Below are positions 13,705-24,474 of a DNA stretch of 64,000 nucleotides, piece by piece. Position 1 is the first letter of the stretch, and every line of letters starts with the position of its first letter. Both the position numbers and the translations under genes were made by a program. Origin of the DNA: Jacaranda mimosifolia (lineage: Eukaryota; Streptophyta; Magnoliopsida; Lamiales; Bignoniaceae). Under the pieces are notes generated by a model, which made no database searches, had not been told where the DNA came from, and was given only the letters and a program-made list of their open reading frames with translations. Location: positions 17,684,501 through 17,748,500 of the forward strand of contig CM032133.1 in the NCBI GenBank assembly GCA_018894105.1, given 5' to 3'.

Positions 13705-13818
13705 AATGCCAGTACTGTGGAAATTGTTCCATGATCATAAGTTAAAAATTCCCTTCAGGTCGGTCTCTAGTAAATTTTCAACTTATGATCTAGAATAATT
13801 TTCCACAATACGAGCATT
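13705..13818. repeat. Second imperfect inverted repeat, ~47-nt arms
   Basis: The arm 13705-13751 pairs with 13771-13818, leaving a loop of about 20 bases; roughly four fifths of positions match. GATCATAAGTT is exact in both arms, and the outer AATGC...GTGGAA part is well kept. It is the second large hairpin within about 410 bases inside the CACTA element. Confidence 0.7.
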
Positions 13819-14608
13819 AATCTTTAGGAGTCAATACATTTATCTTTTTTGGGGTTGTTAGAATAGATGTGGTTGAGATGCAAGTACAAATGGGCAGTTC
13901 GTCGCTATAACAATCTATTATGTAATTAAAGACAATGATAATTCGATTATAGTTGGCAATATACATAATTTTTAGTTGTATTTTTAATCATTTAAGTTTA
14001 AAATAATTTATAGGATAACCGTTTAAAATAACATGGAATTTAGTTTCGTAAGCTACATTGATTATTTCAAATAGTTTTGTAATATCACTATTCCAGTTGT
14101 GAGCCTAATAAAGAAAGAGGGTAAAAGATTGATGACTACACAAGAGATTTAAAATCTTGATAGGGTTTTGTTGATAAAGGATTTGCCTTTTGTAAATCTC
14201 ATTCCATGTTTTAGGAAGAAAAATTTGGGAAATGAATCTTGCATGAGTGAGTGGACTTGAATTTTTCAAATCTTTTCATGATAAGGTGGAGCTTGGAATA
14301 TAAAATTATTTGCTTCAGATTTTGTTATAGGATTTTTGAAATTGAATTAATCTTACATATAAAATTGATTTTTTTTAGAGTAAATATCATTTAATAAGTA
14401 TTGAATTTTATTTTTGAATTTTCTTTTTTGGAAAGAAATTTATTCATAAGTCATAGACAATGTAACTTGGAATTTTATAATGGGCATATTTGAATTGAAT
14501 TATGTATGAAGTTTATGTTAAAGTGTTTTTCATAGAGATTTATGGTTTTTCAATTTATGATGGTTTTAGGGTGGAAATTCAAATTACATATTAATCTAAA
14601 CATATAAA

Positions 14609-15620
14609 TATGACTGTAAATGGATATTCGAAAATCCATTTACCATTAGCACTCAAATCCGTTTATAGGGCATATTATCCGTTTCTGTTTAAAGCGGATA
14701 CTATTCGTATTCAGTTGGTAGATATTCGACTGTAAACGGATATGAATATGATAATTGTCTATCCGATTTGTTTAATATCTGTTCTGAATACATATCTATT
14801 GGATATATCCATTTATATATTCGATTATCTATAATTTAATTAAATCTGTTATCTGCATCCGATAAATGATATTTAAAAAATTATTATATATAATATATTA
14901 TAATTTTTCTTGTATTTTAATATATAAATAATATTTAAAAAATAATCATATATAATATATTATTACACATAATAAATTATTTTTATTTTTCAATATGAAA
15001 TCTCATAATATGTATATAAATAAATATAGTATAAATTAGTGATTAAAAAATTAATAAGAAAAATTAGTAGTTAAGGATTATGAAGAATCGATAGACAGTT
15101 GTAATAATAATTAAACACTACAAATAAAAAAAAAATTGAAAAATCAATATATGGACAATAAAATTAATCAATATAAAATTATTATTGCTTGACTTTATAA
15201 TTAATTTATATTGGTGTCATTTTATTAATATCAATTAATCATAAAGTCAATCATTAATTAGAAAAAATTATCTAAATCAACAATAATTAAGTTTTTAATT
15301 CTAAAATAAAATAGTAAACTTTTTTTTAAATGAAATTTATTAGAAAAAATATGCATTTTATTACAAGTTAACGGATTTGGATATTCAGATATTTGTAAAT
15401 GGATATTCGGATATTCATAAATGGATATTTGGATATTTATAAACGGATATATCGTAATAATTATAATCGAATACGGATATTCGAATTCGGTTAATATATG
15501 ACGGATACGAATTCGGATGTTATTAAAAAATATCTATTGGATACGGATATTACAAAACTTAAACGGATATGGATACAGGAACAGTATATTCGTACCGTTT
15601 AATATCTGTTTACAACCCTA
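14609..15620. mobile_element. Non-autonomous hAT-like element, 1.0 kb
   Basis: The left end TATGACTGTAAATGG matches the reverse complement of the right end, TAGGGTTGTAAACAG, at 9 of 15 positions, with TGTAAA shared. Outside the ends lie CATATAAA (14601-14608) and TATACAAA (15621-15628), 6 of 8 identical. The interior repeats motifs like GGATATTCGGATAT and CGGATACGGATATT near the ends, a layout known in plant hAT miniature elements. It has no coding capacity. Confidence 0.65.
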
Positions 15621-15799
15621 TATACAAACATATAAACTAACTAACTAAATAAAAATATAAAAAAAAAGTTTATGAAACTAACATACTTCGGATATTTATA
15701 AATAGATATATCCTAATAATTATAATCGGATACAGATAGTCGAATTTGGTCAATATCCGATGGATATGAATTCGGATGTTATTAAAAAAATATCCATTG
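15431..15799. repeat. 259-bp tandem duplication, second copy interrupted
   Basis: Copy 1 (15431-15689) holds the right end of the hAT-like element plus 69 bases of flank. Copy 2 starts at 15690, stops at 15799 where the LTR-like block begins, and resumes at 19511, running to about 19667. The copies agree over nearly their whole length with scattered, mostly transition differences. The order of events is therefore: hAT-like insertion, tandem duplication, LTR element insertion. Confidence 0.85.
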
Positions 15800-16331
15800 T
15801 GTAATGCCCCCATTTGGGATAGCCCTTGGTTGAGGCGCCATTCAATTCAAACTTAAATCTTAATTCATGAACAAGCAATAGGCCTAAAACATTTCAACTT
15901 AACTTATCAAAAGCAGTAGAAATTTCAAATTTAATTAACATGACAAACACTTAAAGACGTTCTATGATTCAACTTCTTTTATCCAACATAACACGTACAG
16001 ACCTAAAGTCCTCCACGTCAGTCTTAGCATATCGCATCGTCTCGAAACCAAAGTTAACATTCAAGAGAGCTCAATAACATACACAAGCACCTGTTCCATT
16101 ACAAAAGTATTTCTTCAGCCCAATTCAGGAGTCCATATCCTTTACTTAAACCCTTCTGAGAAAGTCAAAGGAATACGGGGGGTAAGTCTAAAGACTTAGT
16201 GAAGGATAAACATGAGAACAACAATGTGATCTGTCAAGGAAGAATCAACCCAACAGATCGTCAAATTACATACAATACAGGAACGTATCAAGAAACATGC
16301 AATTTTATGTCAGTAAACAAGCATTAACGGA

Positions 16332-16968
16332 TAGGCTTGGCAATGGGGTAGGTTTTCCTTAAACCCGAACTCGTCCTGCACTTAGAAAAATATTTTAAAA
16401 CACGTCCCGCCTCGCAGGTTTTTAATTTGAAAATTTCAACCCGCTCTGCATTAAATATATAAAACCCACACCCGCCCCGCCTTGGTCCGCTCAATTCAAA
16501 ATAACTTAGTACAATTTCAAATAAAACAATAGCTTTGTCTTTATAAAAAATAAAATAAAAAAAATTAAGACATAAAACCCAAATAATGTTTATTTAGGTG
16601 TTGAGAAATGAGATGATGAGGTGGGTTTGTTTCCTTAGAGATTGAAGGCGGGCAGCGGGTGTCGGTGTTAAGAATGGACGCAAAAAACTAAGTTTTATGA
16701 ATGAAAATAGAAGGTGGACGGCAGGTGTTAAAGAATGAAAAGTTCAAGAATAGGGTTATGTAACTTAAGTTTTATTTAATATTTTTAAGAATTAATAAAA
16801 TATAATATAAATAAATATATATACCCGGGGAGGGGTGAATTTATCTTGAACCGGACCCCGCCCTGCCCTGCTTCGCCCCGTACAAAAGTTGCACTAAAAC
16901 CCATCCCACCCCATAAGGATTGGGTTTTTCACCCGCCCCGTCGGGATGGGTTCAAATTACCAAGCCTA
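16332..16968. mobile_element. Non-autonomous hAT-like element, 637 bp
   Basis: The ends are TAGGCTTGGCAATGGGG on the left and, reverse-complemented on the right, TAGGCTTGGTAATTTGAAC. The element is flanked by a perfect 8-bp TSD, TTAACGGA (16324-16331 and 16969-16976). Subterminal regions are rich in CCCGCCCCGC-like strings, giving a local GC rise at each end. No coding capacity. It inserted into the solo-LTR-like block and is the innermost layer of the nest. Confidence 0.9.
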
Positions 16969-17323
16969 TTAACGGATTCAAGAGTTCAAGTAGGTACTAG
17001 CTCGGGGTTGTAATTGTAGGCTCGAAAGGCTCTGTATCGTCTCAACCGATTTTCCTTAGGAGGAATAGTTGTCTCAATCGATCACAGTTCGGGAGGAAAT
17101 GTAGATGGCTCGTTCAGCCCAGACAACAGCCGACTTAAACCAAGATGCTACACCGTCCTTCTTGCTCCACAAGCAGGATGCAAACAATCGGGTACAGTCA
17201 AACAAAACAAGCCAAAATCATATGCAATCCAACAGGTCAGAACAAAACATGCATATCGAATTCTCCTTATACTAGTCAAATAAGTACTTTTACCAAAGCG
17301 TGACAACTTGGTATACAATAGGT

Positions 17324-17590
17324 TGCAGATGCTTAGGGAAACACCCCTGACTCATCACCGGGTGCAAATGCTTAGAGAAAAGCCCCTGCCTCACTGCTGA
17401 TACCCAGGGTAACGCCCTTAGCAGTATCGTCGATACTCAAGGAAACGCCCCTAACGTATCGCTAACATGTACAAGTATATCCAAGCATTCCACTGGGATT
17501 GGCACTCAGCCCAAACATATTGCTGATACCCAAGGAAACGTCCCTAGCAGTATGGTTGATACTCAGGGAAAACCCCCTAACATACCGCTA
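17324..17590. repeat. Tandem repeats of ~33-37 bp inside the LTR-like block
   Basis: Several units share GATAC(C/T)CA(A/G)GG followed by AAACGCCCCTA; they begin near 17324, 17363, 17398, 17431, 17524 and 17557. The run is broken by a non-repeat segment at about 17465-17520. It is positioned like the tandem repeats at 5574-5870 of the other LTR-like block. Confidence 0.7.
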
Positions 17591-20500
17591 ACATATCTCC
17601 ATATATATAACAAATATCAATCAATCGATTCATAATTCCCGACATATATCTAGATAACTGAACGATAACGGATAATAAGACAATAACAAGTACTGATCAA
17701 GAATAAGTACGATGATAGAACAAGCAGATAACAAACAATCAGATAACAAATCGAATAGGTACCAGACGAGGTGTTCTAGGCGCCAGAACGGACAAGAACA
17801 AGTTATATCAAAATACGATCAAGAAATAACCCTCATAGGGTGTACGAGTCAATTAACAGATATCAAGCAATTACAATTCCAACAAACAAGAGCAAGTATA
17901 GAAATAGAAAACCCTCATAGGGGCTTATCAAAATAACAGATAGATATGAGAACGCCAGATTGGCAGACCCTCACCTCCATAATCTTAGAAATACAATCCA
18001 CAATCAGTAGTCTACTGCTCTGCGGGACCTACTTCTTTGTCGCTTAACAAAGAGAGTATACTTATAATCAAAATTCACGTTCAATCTTGATAATGACTAC
18101 TATACTATAAAAAATCCTAGAATTATTAATCATATGCTTAATACTAAGATTCTAGGGTTCGGTTGGTACTACTGGTACAAAACACGCTAAATCAGTCGTT
18201 ATTACTAAAATATCCGTGAGTTCATATCGGTTACAGTAACGAGGTATAATCTGGTCCTTAATTTATAAAGTTAACCTCATAATTTTGTGCCTATATCGAT
18301 AACAATAGTCCACTATTTCTATTCACTCATTTTTTTTACCATTTAGCACTCAAATTCATAAATTAGGGTTTAACTGCTTAATTAACTCAATTATCCAGAA
18401 TAATCATAGAATAATAAGGATTCGAGTTCACTAAACTTAGAATGGCACGTACATGATCCAATTTTCAGTCTCAATTCATAATTCTTATCCACATATCACA
18501 ATACAAATGTTATTCGATAAAATAGTACAACATATAAGTATATATATACATAATTCCCAAATTGATTTTACCCAAGATCTGACTATTAAGCCCCGGATCA
18601 CAAATAGAGAACACCACCTCAATCCCCATGATGAGGCGAAGATTTTGACCGAAAGTTGCCGGAGCGCCGCCGTGCACAGTCACAAAAAACGGGCAACACC
18701 ACCACCGTTCGACTCCTTTCAGCTCAAAAGACACAACCCCCACATCAATTTCATCAATCACCACCGGGAAAGCCTTCAATTTCTACCTAAAAGTTCCAGC
18801 GCCACTACCTTCGCTGCCTTGATTTTTGCTTAATTCCATTGTCGCCGATGGCCAAAACTAGAAATTGAAGCCACCATGTTGACCCTCGAGTTGAGCTCGT
18901 CAAAACCCACTACTCACATCCTAAGTTCAGTAGCTGGAATGGCGAACCCACCAAGCTCTGCCGTGAGCTCTCATCAGCTTCAAATTTTTGGTCATTTCAT
19001 TGGTCAAATTGGGAGGATTTCAGTACCGGCGTGCTCGTCGTGATGAGAGGAAGAAGATGGTTGGTTAAGCTTGAGGTTTGGCCGTCGGAGGAAGAAACTC
19101 ACCGGAGAGGAGTCAGGATGGTTGTGGTGGAGAAGATGATGAAAATGGGGGGAGGGGAATTATAAAATGTGAATTTATAGGGAAGTTTTTTGGAATTCTA
19201 AATTGGCCCCTAATACTTTTGTTCAGCTTACAATTGAGTCCTTTGAAAATTTGAGTTTCTTCAATTGAGTCCCCCAAATGTTGAGTGCCTAAAATTGACC
19301 CATTTGACCCAAAATATTAGCCATGCAACCCCAAAAACTTTGGAAATGTGATCCAATGAAGTCTTGCTTATTTCACTTTGACCCCAAAACTTCCAAATTT
19401 TTTGCAATTAAGTCATTTTCATTTATTTTTCGAGCCTTAAAATTTGACCAATCAAAATCTTGTTTTCTCAATTCTAAATTTTTGTAATACTGAATTTTAG
19501 GGGTGTTACACGTTGGATATGGATACGGACATTACAAAACTTAAATAGATATAGATACAAAAATAGTGTATCGTACCATTTAATATCCGTTTACAACCCT
19601 ACATATAAACATTTAAACTAACTAAATAAATAAAAATATAAAAAATGTTTATGAAACTAACATACTAACTAGATAACCAAATAATAACATTCCAAATTAA
19701 CATACTGGCATTCCAAATTATATGTATCATCTTTGTCAACAAACCAAGAAACTCAACAAACCATAACAGCATGAAAAGATCAATCTCATGACTTTAGATA
19801 CGGCAACAATATAATCAATCTATCAACTAAGATAATTGAATAAAACTAAATAAATAAATATATCAAATAAAAAAAAAAAACTCATTGATGGATCTGAATA
19901 CGGCGGCGGAAGGCTTGGGCGGATGGCAATTGGAGCGGTAGTAGCAACAATGGCGAACATGGGCGGGTGGCAATCGGAGTGGAGGAAGCAGTGGAGGATG
20001 GCAGGGAGCTGGAAGAGGTAGGAGAATATGAGAGGAGGGAGGAAGAAAGAAATGACGAAGAAGAAAGGGGCATGATAGATTTAATTATGTTTTTCGATGG
20101 AAATTTTCAAATAACATTTTAAAATCAGAAAAAAATTGAACTTCCATCGGAAACACTATCAGACACATTTTTCGATAGATTTTTGATGGACAATCTATCA
20201 GATATGTTCACGCGTTTTCACGCCAACTTTCCTTCAAATTTATAGAATTTTTTTAGTCGGATTTCCGACGGAACACCGACAGAGTCATTTGTCCTCCTAA
20301 ATCCATCGAAAATCCTTCAGAAATTTCTAACAGAAGCAATCCATCGAAATTTTTTGTCAGAAAATAAGTGTTTTTTTTATAGTGTTAAGGAGAGAAAAAT
20401 TGCACCATTTGAAATCATTTGTTACAACTGATTAGCCGGTTAATTGGTTTTTAAAATAATGAAAACTTAATTAATAAAAATATTAATTTTGACTCGATTT

Positions 20501-21039
20501 AGTTCGATTCAATTTTGTTGAACCAAATCATTTAAAAAAGTTCAATCTTAGAAGATGAATCCCTATTAATTCGATAATTCCTCATTACAAAATCTACAAT
20601 ACAAGAAGCAAATATAACTTCAAAATTAACAATGTCATATATAATATTTCTATTTCACATCAAAATTAACTTCTGAATTAAAATATATCAAGCAAGCAAC
20701 ATCTCCATCTCATATCAAATTTACTGAATCACTATAAACATTGTAATTTCAAAATTAAAAATATGTCTAGAAGTCAAGATGAAGACACAAATCAAGCTAA
20801 ATTCAAAATTAAAGTACTTTCAATCAAACTAACATTCATCCAAATCTCACATTCTCATTAATAATTAACATGAAATATAAGCTATACCCAATATATATAT
20901 ATATATATAATTTCCTTAAATTAAAAGTCGAACAATCATTTAAATTTTTTAAATTTTATTTTTAAAATTATTAATTTTTATTTTAAAATTAAATCGTTTC
21001 AATTTGGTTAACTTAGGTTAATCAAATTTCACATAGTAA

Positions 21040-21425
21040 GAGCTTATTTGCTTCAATTGATTATGCTTGATAGATGCATAATCACTCCTAATTTATTGTT
21101 TGTTTGCCTTAATATAGGGCCATGATAAGCCATTGGCCCTGTATTAAATTGAAATATGGATTAAGAGGTGAGAGGTTTGATACATTTTTCTTGAGTTAGA
21201 TAAGATTCAAAAAGATCATATTATCCTTCATTAGTATATAAAAAGATATATTAAAATAAATAATAAAAGGTTATAATTGTAAAATTATATATTTTGTTTT
21301 AATTTACTTTTCAGTTAATCTTACCAACAAAATGTGAAATTATATTGCTTTATCTTGATAGACTTAAAACATATCCATTTGTTTGTATATCATTCATAAT
21401 CACATCACTCAAAGCAAACTAGCCC
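21040..21425. mobile_element. PIF/Harbinger-like miniature element (Tourist type)
   Basis: The left end GAGCTTATTTGCTT corresponds to the reverse complement of the right end, GGGCTAGTTTGCTT, 11 of 14 identical. Both sides carry the 3-base TSD TAA (21037-21039 and 21426-21428), the usual PIF/Harbinger target. It is 386 bp, AT-rich and non-coding, and lies inside the right part of the outer hAT-like element. Confidence 0.75.
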
Positions 21426-21556
21426 TAAGTAACTAACTGTAATAGGTTTCTCTAAAGGAACCACATTGTTAAGGAACCCGTTCGTATTTGTGTGTGTGTG
21501 TGATTCGACAGTTCAATTCGATTTTTAAGTTCTTTTAGCCCATCCCTAAATACAAT

Positions 21557-22295
21557 TGGTCATAAATATGATGGAAAAATATGAAAAAGAAAAAAAGTGG
21601 ATAGACCAAATCTGGATAAAGGCAACAATAGTTTATAGAATATAATAGATTAGAAATAATCACATATATGTACTTACAGTTTCTTACTTCTTTTAATATT
21701 TATAAGTTGAAAGTCAAATTTTTTTAAATTTTCATATTAATCAATATTTTAATAAGTCAAAGTTAGTCATACATATATAAATTGAGATTTTGATTTTTTT
21801 ATTTTATTTTATTTTTTAATTTGATAATTCAAATATGAACGATTTATGAAAAAAATAAAAGGTGATATCTAATCGTAACTTTTTTGTAATATAAATTAAT
21901 TTTTATTTTGTATATTGTTTAGGTTTTGAAAAAATTTAACGCAACTTTCAACTTTTGTTTGAGTTGATTTTCTATTATGCAGTAGGTTTTTATGTTTTCG
22001 TTAGCAATAATCATTTTTCATCTTTTCAAGCACTATATTTTTATTATTTTGTTTGTGTTGCTTTTAATTTATTTAATTGTTTTTGGTTTTAAAAAATATA
22101 AATATTTTTGTATTGTTATATCATGTCTTTATAAATGTGATAATATTGACCATCGTAATTTTTCATTGTCTTTATATTTATGCCTTGTGATTTTGTGGAA
22201 AATTTTCTAATTTTGCACCATATATTTTAAAAAATATATCATGAATTAAGTTTATTTTTATATAAAATTAGAATAATATATATAAATCATATTTT
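21557..22295. other. AT-rich intergenic sequence
   Basis: No recognisable gene or element ends. A 72-codon open frame near 21992-22210 is composed almost entirely of hydrophobic residues from AT-rich codons and looks like chance. Confidence 0.4.
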
Positions 22296-22883
22296 TAGGG
22301 ATGACAATGAGTTTGGATAAGACTCAAACTCACCCCACTTGTGACGGGTTTTGAAACCATAAACTGGTTTTGTGGTGGGTCTCGAATCTTAATTTTCAAA
22401 TTCGAACTCGCCCTATACCAACCCCACTAGATAATATATATATTAATTTTATTTATTGTATGTATATTTTATGTGGTGTATATTCATATATATATATGTA
22501 AATTTGAGTATTATATATATGTTATAATAAAAAAATATTGTCATAATAAATAACTTATACATTCAATATGATATATATATATAAGTAATAATAATGTTTG
22601 TAATTTTTATTTTTCAAAGACCAAAACACGCATATATGAATATTTAAATAATAAATTTTTTGTTAATAATATTATTTTATCATATTATGAGTTATAGTGA
22701 TGTTATTTTTTAAAAGAAATATTTTTAATTCTTTTAAACATTTTAAATGGATCTAACGAGTTACAGACCCAATCAGTTAGATAAGGATTCGGGCCGAAAT
22801 ATATCTCGTATTCATAAAAATCTTGATGAGATGAGTTCTAAATTTTACGAACCCATCCCAAACCCACTCCATTTCCACCCCTT
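22296..22883. mobile_element. Non-autonomous hAT-like element, 588 bp
   Basis: The ends are TAGGGATGACAATGAG on the left and, reverse-complemented on the right, AAGGGGTGGAAATGGAG. The element is flanked by a perfect 8-bp TSD, CATATTTT (22288-22295 and 22884-22891). The interior is AT-rich with GGGTTTTG and AACCCACTCC phrases near the ends. It lies about 420 bases upstream of the glycosylase start codon and so borders its promoter. Confidence 0.9.
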
Positions 22884-23307
22884 CATATTTTTAATTATAA
22901 TCAGATTAATTCACATATATAGCACGGACCACATGTCAGTGGAATAAAAAGAGAAAATTAAGAAATATATTAGTTAACGAAGCACAAAATAATACTTGAG
23001 GATCAAAAGAAGAAGCACAAAAAGTAGTAACATTCTTCTCGTGGAGGTGTGAAAGGGGTAAGAAGTCCATTTAATAGCTAGTCAGTGCTTCTCCTCACTT
23101 GCCCCTCTCTCTCTCCATTAAACTGCAATTTTATCATAAACTTCGAACAAATTACGAAGAGCTTCTTCTCCACTGCTACTCCGCGGCTCTCTTCCTCCAC
23201 CGCCACTGCCACCACCACAGCCGGCGTCGCCATTGCAACCACCGCTCCCTCTGCACAGCAGCTATTAATAGTCGTTATAGGTTTCCTTTACATTGTTTCC
23301 CGTTCAC
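22884..23307 (+). promoter_or_regulatory. Promoter and 5' leader of the glycosylase gene (tentative)
   Basis: CATATATAGC at 22915-22924 is the nearest TATA-like string. A pyrimidine patch, CCCCTCTCTCTCTCC, at about 23101-23115 is the kind of sequence often seen near plant transcription starts or in 5' leaders. Which of these marks the real start cannot be decided without transcript data. An in-frame TAG at 23278-23280 closes the frame above the start codon. Confidence 0.35.
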
Positions 23308-24474
23308 ATGGGTGAGCAATCCCATACCCAAATTGAAACCCTGCCCAAATCCGATTACCAATCTCAAACCGAAACCCTAAATGCTCAACCAGATTCGACA
23401 CCTCAATCTCCCCAGAAATCTGCCCAATCCAATGTACAACCTCCTCCTTCTCATCAACCAACAACCTCCGCATCCGAAACTTCCCATGTGGCCTCCGCAT
23501 CCACCGAAATCTCGCATAACTCTCAGAACCCTTCAAAGATTCCCATTCGACCTCAAAAAATCCGTAAGCTTTCTATCCCTGCCCCTCCCACCGATGACAA
23601 ACCATCTCCAACCACCGCCTCCTCCGCCGCAGCCCTCACCACCACCAGCCCTACTTCCGCCAAGAACCGGCGGCGAAGCGCCTCCCAAGCTGCCAGAGCT
23701 CTGCCCCAGGTTATTAAACCATTATCAGCCGATGGTGAAGTTGAATTCGCCCTACGCCACTTGCGTGCTGCCGACCCTTTACTCGCCCCCCTCATCGACA
23801 CTCACCCTCCACCCCAATTTGATTCCCACCATCCCCCATTCCTCGCTCTCACCAAGAGCATTCTCTACCAACAACTTGCCTACAAAGCTGGCACCTCCGT
23901 TTATCTGCGCTTTGTCTCCCTTTGTGGCAGCGAGGGATCTGTCTGCCCTGATACCGTCCTGGCCCTTTCTTCCCAACAGCTTAAGCAAATTGGGGTTTCT
24001 AGCCGCAAGGCAAGCTATTTGTATGACCTTGCAAATAAGTATAAATCAGGGATTTTATCGGATGATACAGTTGTGAAAATGGACGATAGGTCGCTGTTCA
24101 CGTTGCTCTCCATGGTGAAGGGGATAGGTTCTTGGTCTGTTCATATGTTCATGATATTTTCGCTGCACAGACCGGATGTTTTACCTGTGAGTGACTTGGG
24201 GGTCAGGAAAGGTGTGCAGTTGTTGTATGGCTTGGACGAGTTGCCTAGGCCTTCACAGATGGAACAATTGTGTGAGAAGTGGAGGCCTTATCGGTCAGTT
24301 GGAGCATGGTACATGTGGCGGTTTGTTGAGGGGAAGGCGGCTCCAGCTGCCGTTTCAGCTGTGGGTCTTGAGGATAACATTGTGCAGCCCCTGCAGCAGA
24401 TTGAGCCTCATCATGACGGGCAGCATCAGTTGCAGTATGTGGAAACAGTTAATGGCATTGGAAACCTCGGGTAG
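23308..24474 (+). CDS. DNA-3-methyladenine glycosylase (HhH-GPD, AlkA/MAG class)
   Basis: The product would remove alkylated bases such as 3-methyladenine from DNA in the nucleus, leaving an abasic site for base-excision repair. It is 388 residues long in one open frame. Residues 1-125 are low-complexity Ser/Thr/Pro/Gln sequence with a basic KNRRR at 119-123 that could be a nuclear signal. SILYQQLAYKA (184-194) is the family's conserved N-terminal helix motif. The helix-hairpin-helix is VKGIGSWSVHMF (270-281), and PVSDLGVRK supplies the catalytic aspartate, D296. The C-terminal ~60 residues are Gln/His-rich. The ATG at 23308 is the first in frame after the TAG at 23278. The gene looks intact and intronless, and its codon use is more GC-rich than the surroundings. 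It stands alone between a hAT-like element and a hAT transposon. The exact lesion range is inferred from the family. Confidence 0.93.
   Translation: MGEQSHTQIETLPKSDYQSQTETLNAQPDSTPQSPQKSAQSNVQPPPSHQPTTSASETSHVASASTEISHNSQNPSKIPIRPQKIRKLSIPAPPTDDKPSPTTASSAAALTTTSPTSAKNRRRSASQAARALPQVIKPLSADGEVEFALRHLRAADPLLAPLIDTHPPPQFDSHHPPFLALTKSILYQQLAYKAGTSVYLRFVSLCGSEGSVCPDTVLALSSQQLKQIGVSSRKASYLYDLANKYKSGILSDDTVVKMDDRSLFTLLSMVKGIGSWSVHMFMIFSLHRPDVLPVSDLGVRKGVQLLYGLDELPRPSQMEQLCEKWRPYRSVGAWYMWRFVEGKAAPAAVSAVGLEDNIVQPLQQIEPHHDGQHQLQYVETVNGIGNLG

Larger units (their letters stand above)
15800..19510. mobile_element. Solo-LTR-like block of a long-LTR gypsy element
   Basis: The block begins TGTAATGCCCC and ends GGGGTGTTACA, giving imperfect TG...CA inverted ends. 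It is flanked by CATTG (15795-15799) and CGTTG (19511-19515), 4 of 5 identical. Removing it rejoins the duplicated sequence cleanly, so the borders are firm. It is 3.7 kb, contains no pol domain, has GC-rich tandem repeats in the middle and CAATTGAGTCC phrases near the right end. This fits the long LTRs of Tekay/Del-like chromoviruses left alone by LTR-LTR recombination. A non-coding long element with small ends is the alternative. Confidence 0.7.
10644..20384. mobile_element. CACTA (En/Spm) transposon, 9.7 kb with insertions
   Basis: The left end is CACTACAAATTG and the right end is TTATAGTG (reverse complement CACTATAA). Both ends are flanked by the same 3 bases, TTA (10641-10643 and 20385-20387), which is the TSD length of CACTA elements. 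The first ~370 and last ~300 bases are full of short direct and inverted motifs such as TTTGATGGATT and CCATCGAAA, like CACTA subterminal repeats. A decayed minus-strand gene at 11226-13260 shows a plant En/Spm-type transposase domain. Removing the inner elements at 14609-15620 and 15800-19510 leaves roughly 5 kb. No Tnp2-like catalytic transposase is recognisable, so the copy looks defective. Confidence 0.85.
10547..21548. mobile_element. Outer hAT-like element carrying the whole nest
   Basis: The left end reads TAGGGGTAGG and the reverse complement of the right end reads TAGGGATGGG. The 8 bases outside each end are AATGCAAT (10539-10546) and AATACAAT (21549-21556), 7 of 8 identical, as expected for the 8-bp TSD of hAT transposons. 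Without the later insertions it would be about 1.3 kb or less and non-coding. The interior next to the ends has phrases such as TCGAATTGAAC, typical of plant hAT-like miniature elements. The terminal match is short, so the TSD carries most of the weight. Confidence 0.55.

Noticed and set aside
17324..17590. CRISPR-like array
   Set aside because: Units are contiguous and degenerate with no unique spacers, and the setting is a plant LTR.
19882..20073. 63-codon Ser/Pro-rich minus-strand frame
   Set aside because: It is low-complexity GGCGG/GGAGG sequence next to the CACTA end, with no start context or homology that I recognise.
23381..24076. 231-codon open frame overlapping the glycosylase gene in another frame
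   Set aside because: It is a shadow of the real gene, produced by the C-rich, low-complexity N-terminal coding sequence.
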